Numbered from the stretch's first letter, positions 15,211 through 24,214 are shown. The stretch: 64,000 nt of DNA from Acetobacteraceae bacterium (GCA_027482245.1 JAIXWG010000028.1:1-64000), one strand, 5' to 3'. Program-made: numbers and translations. The notes: generated by a model not told the origin, from the sequence alone.

Positions 15211-16910
15211 GCCCGGTATCCGTAGTCCTGTGCCGCGCGTTCCGCGCTGACGAAGCCCAGCCTGATGTCCCGCGCCACGGCTTCACGCGGCCGCTGCATC
15301 GGGTCGCCCCATCCGCCGCCGCCAGGCGCTTCCAGCCGCACGCGCTGCCCGGCTTCGATCTTCACGCCGACGATCTTGCTGGCCATGGGCGGCGTGTTCC
15401 AGCCCTCCGCCGATTGCCAGGCGAAGGTGTTCAGAGCCGCCGGCTGGCCGCCGCTGACGCCGAAGGGCGCGTAGCGTCCGCGCTCGCCGAGCAGCGCCAC
15501 TTCCGTGGTGCCAGGCGACAGCGCCTCGATCTCATAGACCGCGCCGACACCGCCGCGGTGCAGCCCCGCGCCGCCGCTATCCGGCCGCAGCGCCCATTGC
15601 GTGAACATCACGGGATAGGCGGCTTCCAGGATCTCCGCCGGCGGGATCGTCGCGGTGGAGATCGGGTTGTTGGCGTGGTGCAGCCCATCCGATTCCGGAT
15701 TGCCGCCGAGCCCGCCGCCGAAGAAGGAGAACATGACCCAGCGCGTGCCATCCTTGCGCTGGCCCGAGAGCGACAGCGCGTTGATGGTGCCAAACGGCGC
15801 CGCCGTCGCGCGTTCCGGCACCGCCTTGCCCAGCGCACCAAAGATCACGCCGATCAGGCGCAGGATCGTCTCGGTATAGCCCGCCACCGGCCGCGGCGGC
15901 CCGACGCCCAGCAGCGAGGAATCGGGAATGACGAACTCGATCGGCCGCAGCACGCCCGCATTCGCGGGCACATCCGGGAAGGCGTGCTTCAGCGCGACGT
16001 AGCAGGCCGCGACCGTCGTCGCGCGGCTGATGTTGATCGGGCCGAGGCAGGCATCGCTGCTGCGGGAGAAGTCGAGCAGCATCGACCCGCCGCGCACCTT
16101 CATGTCCAGCGCAATGACCAGGCGCTCATCCGTCACGCCGTCATTGTCGAGGTAGTCCTCGAAGGCATAGTCGCCATCGGGCAGCGCCTCGACCTCCGCC
16201 TGCATCAGTGCCGCCGCGCGGTCCGCCAGCGCGACGAAGGCGGCTTCCACCGTCGTCTCGCTGGTTTCATCCAGCAACGCGGAGAGGCGCCGCTCGCCGA
16301 GGTCGAGCGCATTCAGCTGGCCGTTCAGGTCGCCCCAGTTGGATTGCGGCACGCGGCTGTTGGCGGCGAGGATGTCGAGGATGTCCTGCTGCATCACGCC
16401 GGCGCGGATCAGCTTCACCGGCGGGAAGCGCACGCCTTCCTGGTGGCTTTCCGTCGCGCGCGGATTGTAGTTGCCGGGCACGTTGCCGCCGATGTCGAGC
16501 CAGTGGCCGACGCTGGCGAGCCAGCAGAACAGCTTCCCTTGCCGGAACAGCGGCCGCACCAGGCGGAAGTCGTTCAGGTGCGTGCCGCCCTCATAGGGAT
16601 CATTGAAGATGAAGGTGTCGCCGGGCTCCAGCCCCGCACCCGCCTGCACCCGCTTGATGACGGCCTGCACGGCGAAGGACATGGCGCCGACGAAGATCGG
16701 CAGCCCCTTCGTTCCCTGTACCAGCGTCGCGCCGGTCTCCGCATGGTAGATGCCGTGGCAGGCGTCGCGCGCCTCCGCGATGATCGGATTGAAGGCGCTG
16801 CGATAGAGCGTCGCGTCCATCTCGTCGGCGATCTGCTCAAGCCGTCCCTTGAGGACGGCCAGCGTCACGGCGTCGAGCGCCCCGCGCTCGCGGACATCAG
16901 CAAGACTCAT
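15207..16910 (-). CDS. Hydantoinase B/oxoprolinase family protein (HyuB-like)
   Basis: The 567-residue partner of the preceding HyuA-like subunit. Family landmarks are DAVTLAVLKGRLEQIADEMD (about 13-32), DTFIFNDPYEGGTHLNDF (about 98-115) and the metal and substrate region GHWLDIGGNVPG (about 137-148). A Gly-rich C-terminus (LEAPGGGGWGDP) is typical. In characterised relatives (N-methylhydantoin amidohydrolase, 5-oxoprolinase, acetone carboxylase) this subunit carries the catalytic centre. Start and stop overlap the neighbouring genes (ATGA on both sides), so it is translated as part of the operon. Confidence 0.9.
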   Translation of the reverse strand: MSLADVRERGALDAVTLAVLKGRLEQIADEMDATLYRSAFNPIIAEARDACHGIYHAETGATLVQGTKGLPIFVGAMSFAVQAVIKRVQAGAGLEPGDTFIFNDPYEGGTHLNDFRLVRPLFRQGKLFCWLASVGHWLDIGGNVPGNYNPRATESHQEGVRFPPVKLIRAGVMQQDILDILAANSRVPQSNWGDLNGQLNALDLGERRLSALLDETSETTVEAAFVALADRAAALMQAEVEALPDGDYAFEDYLDNDGVTDERLVIALDMKVRGGSMLLDFSRSSDACLGPINISRATTVAACYVALKHAFPDVPANAGVLRPIEFVIPDSSLLGVGPPRPVAGYTETILRLIGVIFGALGKAVPERATAAPFGTINALSLSGQRKDGTRWVMFSFFGGGLGGNPESDGLHHANNPISTATIPPAEILEAAYPVMFTQWALRPDSGGAGLHRGGVGAVYEIEALSPGTTEVALLGERGRYAPFGVSGGQPAALNTFAWQSAEGWNTPPMASKIVGVKIEAGQRVRLEAPGGGGWGDPMQRPREAVARDIRLGFVSAERAAQDYGYRA

Positions 16911-18298
16911 CGTGCCAGCAATTCCACCAGTGAAGTCGCTTCGACATGCGGGCCCATCGCGAGCACCGCCTCCTCGATCGCCTTGGCGCGATCGCGGCCG
17001 TAGACCGGATCGGCCAGGTCATGGAATTTCTCGCGTACCTCGGCCTCCGTGAAGGGGTCCTCGGTGTCGCCGCGATTGGTCGTGACCTCCGCGCTCAGCA
17101 CGCGGCCGTCGTTCAGCGTGATCGCCACGCGCGCAGGGCGCAGGCCAGGCAGCATCGCCGTCATCGACGCATCCTCATCGACCGTCACGCGCTGCGCGAG
17201 CGCCAGCGTCACGGGATCCTCCCGCGCCGGGCCGCGGAAGGCGGGGACAGTCGCGGCGCCGTGGCGGATGAAGGTCGCGATGGCGAAGGGGATGCTGAAC
17301 TTGGCGGCCAGCATGTTCGGCGCCGCGGGGCTGTCCAGCTGCGCGGCCCACACATAGGTGTGCACCTGCACAGACTTCACCTGGTCCGGCTGCAGCGCGC
17401 CATGCTGCGCCACGATGTTGGCCAGCGCGTCCAGCGCGCCATGGGTGTAGCGGCAGGCGGCGTGGCGCTTGAAGTAGTTGCGCGCGATCTCCCACCGCGT
17501 GCCGAGATCGGCCACCATCTCCTCCGGCCGGAAGTCGTTGGCGCTCACATGGCCGAAGATGGTGGCGACGCCGTCGCGCTCCCCCTCGAAACCCGCCCGC
17601 ACCAGGTCCCACACCGTGATGCCGAGCATGTTGGCGACGCCGGCATAGGTGTTCCGCACCGTGCCGCCCTCCAGCATCGTCTTGCGCGAGGTGGCAAGGC
17701 CGAGCGTGGAGGCCATGTTGATGACGCCACGGAATTTCTCCGCCGTCGCGCCATGCAGCTTGGCGATGCCGGTCGCGGCACCCAGCGTGCCCCAGGTGCC
17801 ATGCGGGTGCATCGCAACGTTCAGCTTGCTCGCGATGCCGACGCGGCTGCCCATTTCGTAGCCCAGCGCGAGGCCCGTCAGCAGCGCGGCACCATCGCCC
17901 CGCGGCGCGGCGAGCAGCGCGGGCACGACATGGATGGCGGGGTGGCCGCGGGCATACTGGTTGCCCTCATCCAGTTCCAGCATCGTGCCGGCCGTGCCGT
18001 TCAGGAAGGCCGCCGTGCCCGGCCGCGCGCCGCCGGCATAGCCGATGACGGGCGCATCGCCGGCGCCTTCGCGGGCGATCATCCGCGCCGCCAGCGCCTG
18101 GCATTCCGGTTCCTGCGCGCCCGACGCGATCGCGCCGATGCAGTCGAGCAGCGCGAGGCGCGTGCGCGCGACGACGTCGGCGGAGAGGTCGGTGAACCGC
18201 ACCTTGGCCGCGAAGCGCGACCATTCGCCGAGCCATGGCGAGGGTGGCGTGGCGAGCAGCGCGGTTGCCGCGGCAACCCCCGGCGTCAGCATGGCCAT
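16907..18298 (-). CDS. MmgE/PrpD family protein
   Basis: The 463-residue protein has the MmgE/PrpD fold. DCIGAIASGAQEPE (about 51-64) lies near the N-terminus, LNGTAGTMLELDEGNQYARG (about 98-117) carries the conserved Glu/Asp pair, and AMHPHGTWGTLGAATGIAKL (about 160-180) follows. Known members are 2-methylcitrate dehydratase and cis-aconitate decarboxylase, but many act on unknown substrates. It sits between livF (19 bases) and hydantoinase B (4-base overlap), so a role in isomerising or dehydrating the imported compound is inferred. No methylcitrate cycle genes are nearby, so a PrpD role is unlikely. Confidence 0.85.
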   Translation of the reverse strand: MAMLTPGVAAATALLATPPSPWLGEWSRFAAKVRFTDLSADVVARTRLALLDCIGAIASGAQEPECQALAARMIAREGAGDAPVIGYAGGARPGTAAFLNGTAGTMLELDEGNQYARGHPAIHVVPALLAAPRGDGAALLTGLALGYEMGSRVGIASKLNVAMHPHGTWGTLGAATGIAKLHGATAEKFRGVINMASTLGLATSRKTMLEGGTVRNTYAGVANMLGITVWDLVRAGFEGERDGVATIFGHVSANDFRPEEMVADLGTRWEIARNYFKRHAACRYTHGALDALANIVAQHGALQPDQVKSVQVHTYVWAAQLDSPAAPNMLAAKFSIPFAIATFIRHGAATVPAFRGPAREDPVTLALAQRVTVDEDASMTAMLPGLRPARVAITLNDGRVLSAEVTTNRGDTEDPFTEAEVREKFHDLADPVYGRDRAKAIEEAVLAMGPHVEATSLVELLAR

Positions 18299-18317
18299 GG
18301 CTTTGTTTCCTTCCCCG

Positions 18318-19019
18318 TTACAGGCCGAGATAGGCCCGCTTCAATTCCGGATCGTCGCGCACCCGCTCCGCCGTGCCCGACAGCGCGAAGACGCCGTGTT
18401 CCAGCACATAGGCGCGGTCCGCGATCTCCAGCGACTGCGCGACGTTCTGCTCCACCAGCATGATGGCGAGCCCTTCGCCATGCAGCTTGCGGATCAGCGT
18501 GAACATCTCCTCCACCAGCAACGGCGAGAGGCCGAGCGAGGGTTCGTCCAGGATCAGCAGCCGCGGCTCCGCCATCATGCCGCGGCCGATCGCGAGCATC
18601 TGCTGCTCACCGCCCGAGAGCGTGCCGGCGGCCTGTGCCACGCGTTCGCGCAGGCGCGGGAAGGTGGCGAAGACCTTCTCGATGTTCCGCGCGCGGTTGG
18701 GCTTGGCACGGCGGTAGGAGCCGAGCTCCAGGTTCTCCCGCACCGTCAGGTTCGGGAAGATCTTGCGCCCTTCCGGCACCTGGATCAGCCCGCGCTCCAT
18801 CACCTGTGCGGGCGACAGGCCGGTGATGCGCTGGCCGTCGAACAGCACCTCTCCACCGCGCGGCTTCACCAGGCCGCTGATGGTCATGTTCAGCGTCGTC
18901 TTGCCCTCGCCGTTCGATCCGAGCACGGCCACGATCTCGCCGGCCTTCACCTCCAGCGAGACGCCTTCCAGCACGCGGGTCAGGCCGTAGCCCGCGACCA
19001 GGTCCCTGACCTCAAGCAT
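18318..19019 (-). CDS. livF: Branched-chain-type ABC transporter ATP-binding protein LivF
   Basis: This is a 233-residue cytoplasmic ATPase, the usual LivF size. Walker A is GSNGEGKTT (about 33-41), the signature is LSGGEQQML and Walker B is LLILDEPSLGL. The C-terminus RDDPELKRAYLGL is typical of LivF. ATG 19019 overlaps the livG stop by eight bases and MLEVRDL is the standard family start. It is energised together with LivG to drive LivHM. Substrate class follows the binding protein at 21.6 kb and the catabolic genes downstream rather than leucine. Confidence 0.93.
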   Translation of the reverse strand: MLEVRDLVAGYGLTRVLEGVSLEVKAGEIVAVLGSNGEGKTTLNMTISGLVKPRGGEVLFDGQRITGLSPAQVMERGLIQVPEGRKIFPNLTVRENLELGSYRRAKPNRARNIEKVFATFPRLRERVAQAAGTLSGGEQQMLAIGRGMMAEPRLLILDEPSLGLSPLLVEEMFTLIRKLHGEGLAIMLVEQNVAQSLEIADRAYVLEHGVFALSGTAERVRDDPELKRAYLGL

Positions 19020-19773
19020 CGCGCTTGCCTGACAGGCGCGTCGCGGCGCCATGACCGAGATAGGCTTCGACGACGGCGGGGGTTGCCACAACCTCCGCGG
19101 GCGTGCCGCTGGCGATGATGCGGCCCTGCGCCAGCACATGCACGGCTTCGCACAGATTCATCACGGCCTGCATCACATGCTCGATCATCAGCACCGTCAC
19201 GCCGGAATCGCGGATGGCACGGACGACGGGGACGATGTCGCGCACCTCGCTCGGGTTCAGTCCGGCCAGCACCTCATCCAGCAGCAGCAGCTTCGGCTCC
19301 GTCGCCAGCGCCTTGGCGAGTTCGACGCGCTTGCGGCCCGCGACCGTCAGCGCCGCCGCGGGCTTGTCGAGTTCCGCCGTCAGGCCGACACGCTCCGCCA
19401 CCTTCTCCGCCAGCGCGATCGCATCGTCGCGCCGCGCATGGCGGAGGAAGGCGCCGACCGCGATGTTCTCCCGCACGCTCAAGCCCGCGAAGGGCTGCAC
19501 GATCTGGAAGGTGCGCGCGATGCCGGCGCGGGCGAGCAGATGCGGCGGCCGCGCCGTGATCTCCTCCCCCTTCCACAGCACATGGCCGGAGGTCGGCTTC
19601 TGGAAGCCGGAGACGATGGCGAAGAGCGTCGTCTTGCCCGCACCATTCGGCCCGATCAGCCCAGTGATGCTGCCCTCCTTCACGAAGAACGAAGCATCAG
19701 ACACGGCAAGGAGTCCACCGAAGCGCATGGAGACGTTGCGCACGGCGAGGAAGGCGGGATCGGCTTCGATCAT
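19012..19773 (-). CDS. livG: Branched-chain-type ABC transporter ATP-binding protein LivG
   Basis: This 253-residue ATPase has Walker A GPNGAGKTT (about 42-50), the LivG-type signature LTVAGRKRVELAKAL in place of LSGGQ, and Walker B LLLLDEVLAGLNP. Note VLAGL where most LivG have VMAGL. The C-terminus VVEAYLGHG is characteristic. ATG 19773 overlaps the livM stop (ATGA). It partners LivF in the same importer. Confidence 0.93.
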   Translation of the reverse strand: MIEADPAFLAVRNVSMRFGGLLAVSDASFFVKEGSITGLIGPNGAGKTTLFAIVSGFQKPTSGHVLWKGEEITARPPHLLARAGIARTFQIVQPFAGLSVRENIAVGAFLRHARRDDAIALAEKVAERVGLTAELDKPAAALTVAGRKRVELAKALATEPKLLLLDEVLAGLNPSEVRDIVPVVRAIRDSGVTVLMIEHVMQAVMNLCEAVHVLAQGRIIASGTPAEVVATPAVVEAYLGHGAATRLSGKRDA

Positions 19774-20720
19774 CGGCCCGACCTCCAGCGCCGGATCAGC
19801 CCGGGTATGTTCCGCGGCGGGAAGCGCACCACCAGGATCAGCATGATGCCGAAGATCACCAGGTCGATGCCGGGGATGCGGCCCACCAGGCTCTTCGTGA
19901 ATTCCGACAGGCTGTGCAGCACGATGGAGCCCACGACCGGCCCGAAGACCGTGCCCGCGCCGCCCACGATCGGCGCCAGCAGCGCCTCCACGCTGATCCA
20001 GGTGCCATAGGCGATGGTGGCGTCGAGGTAGAGGAAATACTGCGCGTAGAGACCGCCTGCCGCGCCGGTGATGGCCGCCGACAGCGCGATGGCGGCCAGC
20101 TTCACCCGCAGCGCATCGACGCCGAGCGCGCGCGCCGCATCCTCATTCTCCCGCACCGCCACCATCTGCGCGCCAAGCCGCGAGCGTTCCAGTGCGCGGG
20201 TCAGCAGCATGGCGAAGACCACCATGCCCAGCACCACCCAGAAGAAGGTGCCGCGGGAGGCGAACTGGAAGTTCTCCGGACGGACATCGAGCTTGATGAG
20301 CGTGCCCGCCGCGCCGCCGGTGATGTCGGAGGCATTGGCGACGACGCGGAAGACCTCCGCGAAGGCCAGCGTCACCAGCGCGAAGTAGCTGCCCTTGAGG
20401 CCGGAGCGGAAGGACAGGAAGCCGATCACCCAGCCGACCGCCGCCGCCGCCGCGATGCCGATCCCGAAGGCCGCATAGGGGTTGATGCCGTAGCGGGACT
20501 GCAGCACCGCCGTCAGGTAGGCGGTAGTGCCGAAGAAGGCGGCATGGCCGAAGCTGTACTGCCCGCCATAGCCGCCGAGGATGTTCCACCCCTGCGCCGC
20601 CAGGCACAGGATCAGCGTGAACACCGCGAAGTTCAGCCAGGTGCCCGCCGTGACAAACAGCGGCACCAGCGCCGCGACGGCGGCGAAGGCCAGGATGAGG
20701 GGGAGCTGACGGTCCTTCAC
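19770..20720 (-). CDS. livM: Branched-chain-type ABC transporter permease LivM
   Basis: The 316-residue membrane protein has about nine hydrophobic segments. GWNILGGYGGQYSFGHAAFF (about 44-63) and the cytoplasmic loop RTLERSRLGAQMVAVRENED-like stretch (about 174-195) that contacts the ATPase are LivM landmarks. The start is GTG overlapping the livH stop. It ends with the family motif RFPPRNIPGLI. It forms the inner-membrane channel with LivH. Confidence 0.92.
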   Translation of the reverse strand: MKDRQLPLILAFAAVAALVPLFVTAGTWLNFAVFTLILCLAAQGWNILGGYGGQYSFGHAAFFGTTAYLTAVLQSRYGINPYAAFGIGIAAAAAVGWVIGFLSFRSGLKGSYFALVTLAFAEVFRVVANASDITGGAAGTLIKLDVRPENFQFASRGTFFWVVLGMVVFAMLLTRALERSRLGAQMVAVRENEDAARALGVDALRVKLAAIALSAAITGAAGGLYAQYFLYLDATIAYGTWISVEALLAPIVGGAGTVFGPVVGSIVLHSLSEFTKSLVGRIPGIDLVIFGIMLILVVRFPPRNIPGLIRRWRSGR

Positions 20721-21595
20721 GCGCGCGCCCCGAACAGCCCGGTCGGCCGGAACAGCAGCACCAGGATGAAGATCACGAAGATGCCGAGCTGGCCGAGGCT
20801 GTCACCGAGGTAGAGGCCCGACAGGCTCTCCACCACGCCGATGAACAGCCCGCCCACCAGCGCCCCCGGCACGCTGCCCATGCCGCCCAGCACGACGATC
20901 GTGAAGGCCACCAGCACGAAGGCATTGCCGACGCGGGGGTTCACGTAGAAGGAAGGCAGCAGCAGGCAGGCGGAAATCGCCAGGCAGGCGCAGCCGATCG
21001 CGAAGGTTACGGCATAGACGTGGCGCACATCGATGCCGACCAGCGCGGCACCCGTCCTCTCCTTCGCCACGGCGCGCATGGCGCGGCCGGTGTCGGTGCG
21101 CGTCAGCACGAGGAACAGCACCACCGCCACCGCCAGCGTGACGCCGAAGCCGACGACACGAGGGAAGGAGAGCAGCATCGGCCCGGCCTCGATAACCTCC
21201 ATCGCGTAGGGCACCTGCACGGAGAGCGTGTCGGACCGGAAGATCGCGAGCATCGCGTTCTCCAGCACGATGGAGAGGCCGAGCGTCACCAGCAGGATGT
21301 TGCTGTCATCCCCCTGGCTCGCCGGCATGATGACGAAGCGCTGCAGCAGGTAGCCCACCGCGAAGAAGATCGGCACCAGCGGCAGGATCGCGACATAGGG
21401 GTCGAGCCCGAACACCGCCCAGGCCACCCAGGCCGCATACATCGCCATGGTCAGCAGCGCGCCATGGGCGAAGTTGATGATGTGCAGCACGCCGTAGACG
21501 AGCGTCAGGCCGAGTGCGACCAGCCCGTAGACGGCCCCGGTGAGGAGGCCGTTCGCCACGGCCTCCAGCACGATCTCAAGCGGAAGGGAATTCAA
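20717..21595 (-). CDS. livH: Branched-chain-type ABC transporter permease LivH
   Basis: The 292-residue membrane protein shows the LivH start (ANGLLTGAVYGLVALGLTLV, about 14-33), YGVLHIINFAHGALLTMAMY and the coupling loop RTDTGRAMRAVAKERTGAAL. Eight hydrophobic helices are visible. The start appears to be TTG at 21595, three bases after the stop of the binding-protein gene. A later in-frame start would remove part of helix 1. It is the second channel subunit of the importer. Confidence 0.92.
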   Translation of the reverse strand: MNSLPLEIVLEAVANGLLTGAVYGLVALGLTLVYGVLHIINFAHGALLTMAMYAAWVAWAVFGLDPYVAILPLVPIFFAVGYLLQRFVIMPASQGDDSNILLVTLGLSIVLENAMLAIFRSDTLSVQVPYAMEVIEAGPMLLSFPRVVGFGVTLAVAVVLFLVLTRTDTGRAMRAVAKERTGAALVGIDVRHVYAVTFAIGCACLAISACLLLPSFYVNPRVGNAFVLVAFTIVVLGGMGSVPGALVGGLFIGVVESLSGLYLGDSLGQLGIFVIFILVLLFRPTGLFGARA

Positions 21596-21598
21596 TGC

Positions 21599-22828
21599 TC
21601 AGCCGGCCGGCCAGGGGAAGATGGGCTGGGCATCCGCGAATTCCGTCGGGAAGATCACCTTCACGTCGTTGTTCTGGATCTGCGTGTTCACGGCCTGGCC
21701 CGCCTGGTTCTGGCCGTTGACGAAGTTGGTCGGGCCATAGGGCATGATGTGGCGCGTGAAGCTGCCATCGGTCCTGGCCAGCGCCTCGATCACCGCGTTG
21801 CGGTCGGCGCGGCCGGCACGCTCCAGCGCATCGGCCAGCAGCATCACGGCGGAGTAGTTCATCGGCACGTTGAACAGCCAGAAGCGGTTCTGCGCTTCCA
21901 CCGCGCGGCGCAGCTCCGCCGTCTTCGGCTTGCGCGGGTCGGCCCAGTGGTTGACGTCCATCACGAGGTTCGCCGCTTCCGGGAATTCCCGCACGAAGCG
22001 GAAGTTGGACGCGGCGCCGTTCAGGATGGCGTAGATGCCCTTCGGCCGGATGCGGCGCTGCTGCAGCGTGCGGCTCAGAAGCACGAATTCGCTGTAGTAG
22101 CTGGACGGGATGATCAGGTCCGGGTTCAGGCTGCGGATGCGCAGCGCGATGTTGGACATGTCGCGCGCCGGCGACGGGTGGCTGATCGTGTCCAGGATCT
22201 CGAACCCACGCGGCGGCAGCTCGGCCTGCATGGTGCGCGCGGCACCCGTGCCGAACAGCCCGTCCTCATGCACCAGGACCACGGTCTTGGCCGGCTTGCC
22301 CGCGGCTTCGTTCAGCTTGACGAGGTTGTCCAGCGCGGCGCGCGTGATGCTGGCGGCACCCGGGCTGAAGCGGAAGGTGTTGCGCAGGCCGCGGGACACG
22401 ATCTGGTCGCTGACGCCGACATCGACGATGTAGGGCAGGTCGTAGCGGGACGCCGCCTGGCTGGCGGCCAGGCAGATCGGGCTCGCGAAGCCGCCGACGA
22501 TGGCGACCACGCCTTCCGCCTGCATCCGCTCCACTTCCGCCGTGCCGCCTTCGGGGTTCGACCGGGCGTCACCGAACACCATCTGGATCTGCGCGCCGCC
22601 GATGGACTTGATGCCACCCGTCGCGTTCAGCTCCTGGATCGCGAGTTCGGCGCCAAGGCGGCCGTATTCGCCATCCTGCGCCAGGGCGCCGGTGACAGGC
22701 TGGAGGATGCCGACCTTGATCGGCGCCGGCTGCGCCCGCAGCACGCCCGGCGCAGCCAGGGCGCCCGCGGCACCGAGCATCAAGGCGCGGCGGGACGGCG
22801 TCACGCCTTGGAGGATCGTGTTCGGCAT
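21599..22828 (-). CDS. Branched-chain-type ABC transporter substrate-binding protein (Peripla_BP_6)
   Basis: The periplasmic protein has 409 residues from ATG 22828. The Tat-like leader has the twin-Arg stretch TPSRRALMLGAAGALAAPG, with cleavage probable after VLRAQ. The mature part starts IKVGILQPVTGALAQDGEYG and continues with GGFASPICLAAS, the ligand-binding strand of type-I periplasmic proteins. It is the first gene of the 11-gene operon, with a palindrome upstream (22914-22923). An upstream in-frame GTG (22861) lacks a leader-like sequence. The ligand is unknown; co-expression with hydantoinases suggests a cyclic amide or amino-acid derivative. Confidence 0.9.
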   Translation of the reverse strand: MPNTILQGVTPSRRALMLGAAGALAAPGVLRAQPAPIKVGILQPVTGALAQDGEYGRLGAELAIQELNATGGIKSIGGAQIQMVFGDARSNPEGGTAEVERMQAEGVVAIVGGFASPICLAASQAASRYDLPYIVDVGVSDQIVSRGLRNTFRFSPGAASITRAALDNLVKLNEAAGKPAKTVVLVHEDGLFGTGAARTMQAELPPRGFEILDTISHPSPARDMSNIALRIRSLNPDLIIPSSYYSEFVLLSRTLQQRRIRPKGIYAILNGAASNFRFVREFPEAANLVMDVNHWADPRKPKTAELRRAVEAQNRFWLFNVPMNYSAVMLLADALERAGRADRNAVIEALARTDGSFTRHIMPYGPTNFVNGQNQAGQAVNTQIQNNDVKVIFPTEFADAQPIFPWPAG

Positions 22829-22913
22829 TGCGTTGGTTCCCCGGAGGTCTTTCCCTGTCACGCGGCAGCCCGCGCGGCGTGATATCTGCGCCGCCCCGGC
22901 GTTTCAGGCAAGC

Positions 22914-22923
22914 TGTCCGGACA
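22914..22923. promoter_or_regulatory. Perfect 10-bp palindrome TGTCCGGACA upstream of the liv-hydantoinase operon
   Basis: TGTCCGGACA is its own reverse complement and lies 86 bases before the binding-protein start, in the divergent gap facing the 63-residue gene. The TGT-N4-ACA arrangement resembles GntR-type operators. No regulator gene is adjacent, so the role is a guess. Confidence 0.3.
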
Positions 22924-23043
22924 ACATCCGGCACGGCTCTGTACACCAGTTGCATCCCGGTGAGGCAACCCCTGCCCGCGTTGACGGCGCGGCGGCTGCC
23001 CCCTAACCCGTGCGCTCAACAACAGCCCGGGAAGGACACGCCG

Positions 23044-23235
23044 ATGCGATCGCATGAGGGCCAGTTCTCCGACAACCGCCCCATCCGCCGCAGCCCGCAG
23101 GAGAAGAAGCGCCTGCTGGCGGAACTCAAGGAAACCCTGGCCGGCATGAAGCCCACCGCCTCATCCTCCCTCCGCGCCACGCTGGTGGCGCGGATCAAGG
23201 AGCTGGAGGCGGAGATGGCGGCGGATCGCCGCTAG
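23044..23235 (+). CDS. Small hypothetical protein, charged and helical (63 residues)
   Basis: ATG 23044 follows a good ribosome-binding site (GGGAAGGA, 8 bases upstream). The sequence is rich in Lys, Arg and Glu (QEKKRLLAELKETLAGMK, then VARIKELEAEMAADRR), predicting two amphipathic helices, possibly a coiled-coil dimer. There is no signal peptide or Cys. A hairpin terminator follows directly, so it is a monocistronic gene. I do not recognise the family. The same frame is open further upstream, but that part looks non-coding. Confidence 0.65.
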   Translation: MRSHEGQFSDNRPIRRSPQEKKRLLAELKETLAGMKPTASSSLRATLVARIKELEAEMAADRR

Positions 23236-23242
23236 GCCGTTC

Positions 23243-23273
23243 GGGGGTGGCCCGGCGGGTCACCCCCATCTTT
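23243..23273 (+). terminator. Rho-independent terminator after the 63-residue gene
   Basis: GGGGGTG pairs with CACCCCC around an 11-base loop, followed by ATCTTT. It lies 8 bases after the stop of the small gene and before the DMT transporter start. Confidence 0.6.
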
Positions 23274-23308
23274 CCCTGGCCCCTGCCAGGGCCTAGCCTT
23301 CGCCCGGG

Positions 23309-24214
23309 ATGAACGCCGGGACCGCGCCGCAAGGCCATGAGACACGCGAAGCGCGGCGCCTTCTGGCGGGCATGGGCCTCATGCTGGCCTGCTGCCTTTC
23401 CTTCGCCGCCATGGGCGCCTGCTTCCGCGCCGCGATGCAGGATGGCCTGCCCGTCCCCCTTGTCCCCTTCGCCCGCGGGTTGTTCACCACCCTCGTCATG
23501 CTGCCCTGGCTGGTCCGGATGGGGCCGCAGGCGCTGCACACCAGGCGGCCCGGCGCACATCTCTTCCGCTGCGGGGCGGGGCTGGTGGGATTCGCCGTCC
23601 ACATGCTGGCAATCCTCTGGCTGCCGCTCGCGGATGCGGTCGCCATCATGCATGCGCGCCCCCTCTGGGCCCTGCCACTCGCCTTCCTGCTGCTGGGGGA
23701 GAGGGTGGGCTGGGACCGCGCCATCGCGGCCGCCATCGGCTTCACCGGCGTGCTGGTCATCGTCGGCGGCCAGGGCGGACTGCAGGGGGAGGTTTCGGCC
23801 GGGACGCTGGCCGCGCTGCTCGGCGGCCTGACCGGCGCGCTGGTGCTGATCGCGGTGAAGACGCTGTCCTCCACGGAGCCGCCTTCCCGCGTCGTCGCCT
23901 GGTACGCGCTGGCGTCCGTCATCGTCTGGGGTCCGGTTTCCGCCTTCGTCTGGCAGACGCCCACGGCCTTCGCCGCGGCGATGCTGGTGGCGGGGTCGAT
24001 CCTCGCGATCCTGGGCGATTTCTGCGCCTCCTGGGCCGCGCGGCGGGCGCCGGTCGGGCTGCTGGCGCCGATCGAATATGTGCAGATCCCGGCCTCCGCC
24101 GTGATCGCGATGGTGGCCTTCGCCGAAAGGCCGGGCTGGGAACTGGTCTGGGGGACACTCATCATGGTGGCGGCGACGCTCTACCTGGCGCGCAGCGCGG
24201 GACGGCCGGCATGA
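23309..24214 (+). CDS. EamA/DMT-superfamily transporter
   Basis: This 301-residue inner-membrane protein has about ten hydrophobic helices in two EamA repeats (about 20-152 and 163-296). The first repeat has LADAVAIMHARPLWALPLAF and LLLGERVGWDRAIAAAIGF, typical of DMT exporters, and the second has LLAPIEYVQIPASAVIAM. Members export or import amino acids, amines and other metabolites. Its stop overlaps the start of the flavoprotein gene (ATGA), so the two probably handle a related compound, for example an amine or N-alkyl amino acid (inference). Confidence 0.85.
   Translation: MNAGTAPQGHETREARRLLAGMGLMLACCLSFAAMGACFRAAMQDGLPVPLVPFARGLFTTLVMLPWLVRMGPQALHTRRPGAHLFRCGAGLVGFAVHMLAILWLPLADAVAIMHARPLWALPLAFLLLGERVGWDRAIAAAIGFTGVLVIVGGQGGLQGEVSAGTLAALLGGLTGALVLIAVKTLSSTEPPSRVVAWYALASVIVWGPVSAFVWQTPTAFAAAMLVAGSILAILGDFCASWAARRAPVGLLAPIEYVQIPASAVIAMVAFAERPGWELVWGTLIMVAATLYLARSAGRPA

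Noticed and set aside
16907-18298. Calling the MmgE/PrpD protein 2-methylcitrate dehydratase
   Set aside because: There is no prpB, prpC or acn homologue nearby and the gene is coupled to hydantoinase genes.
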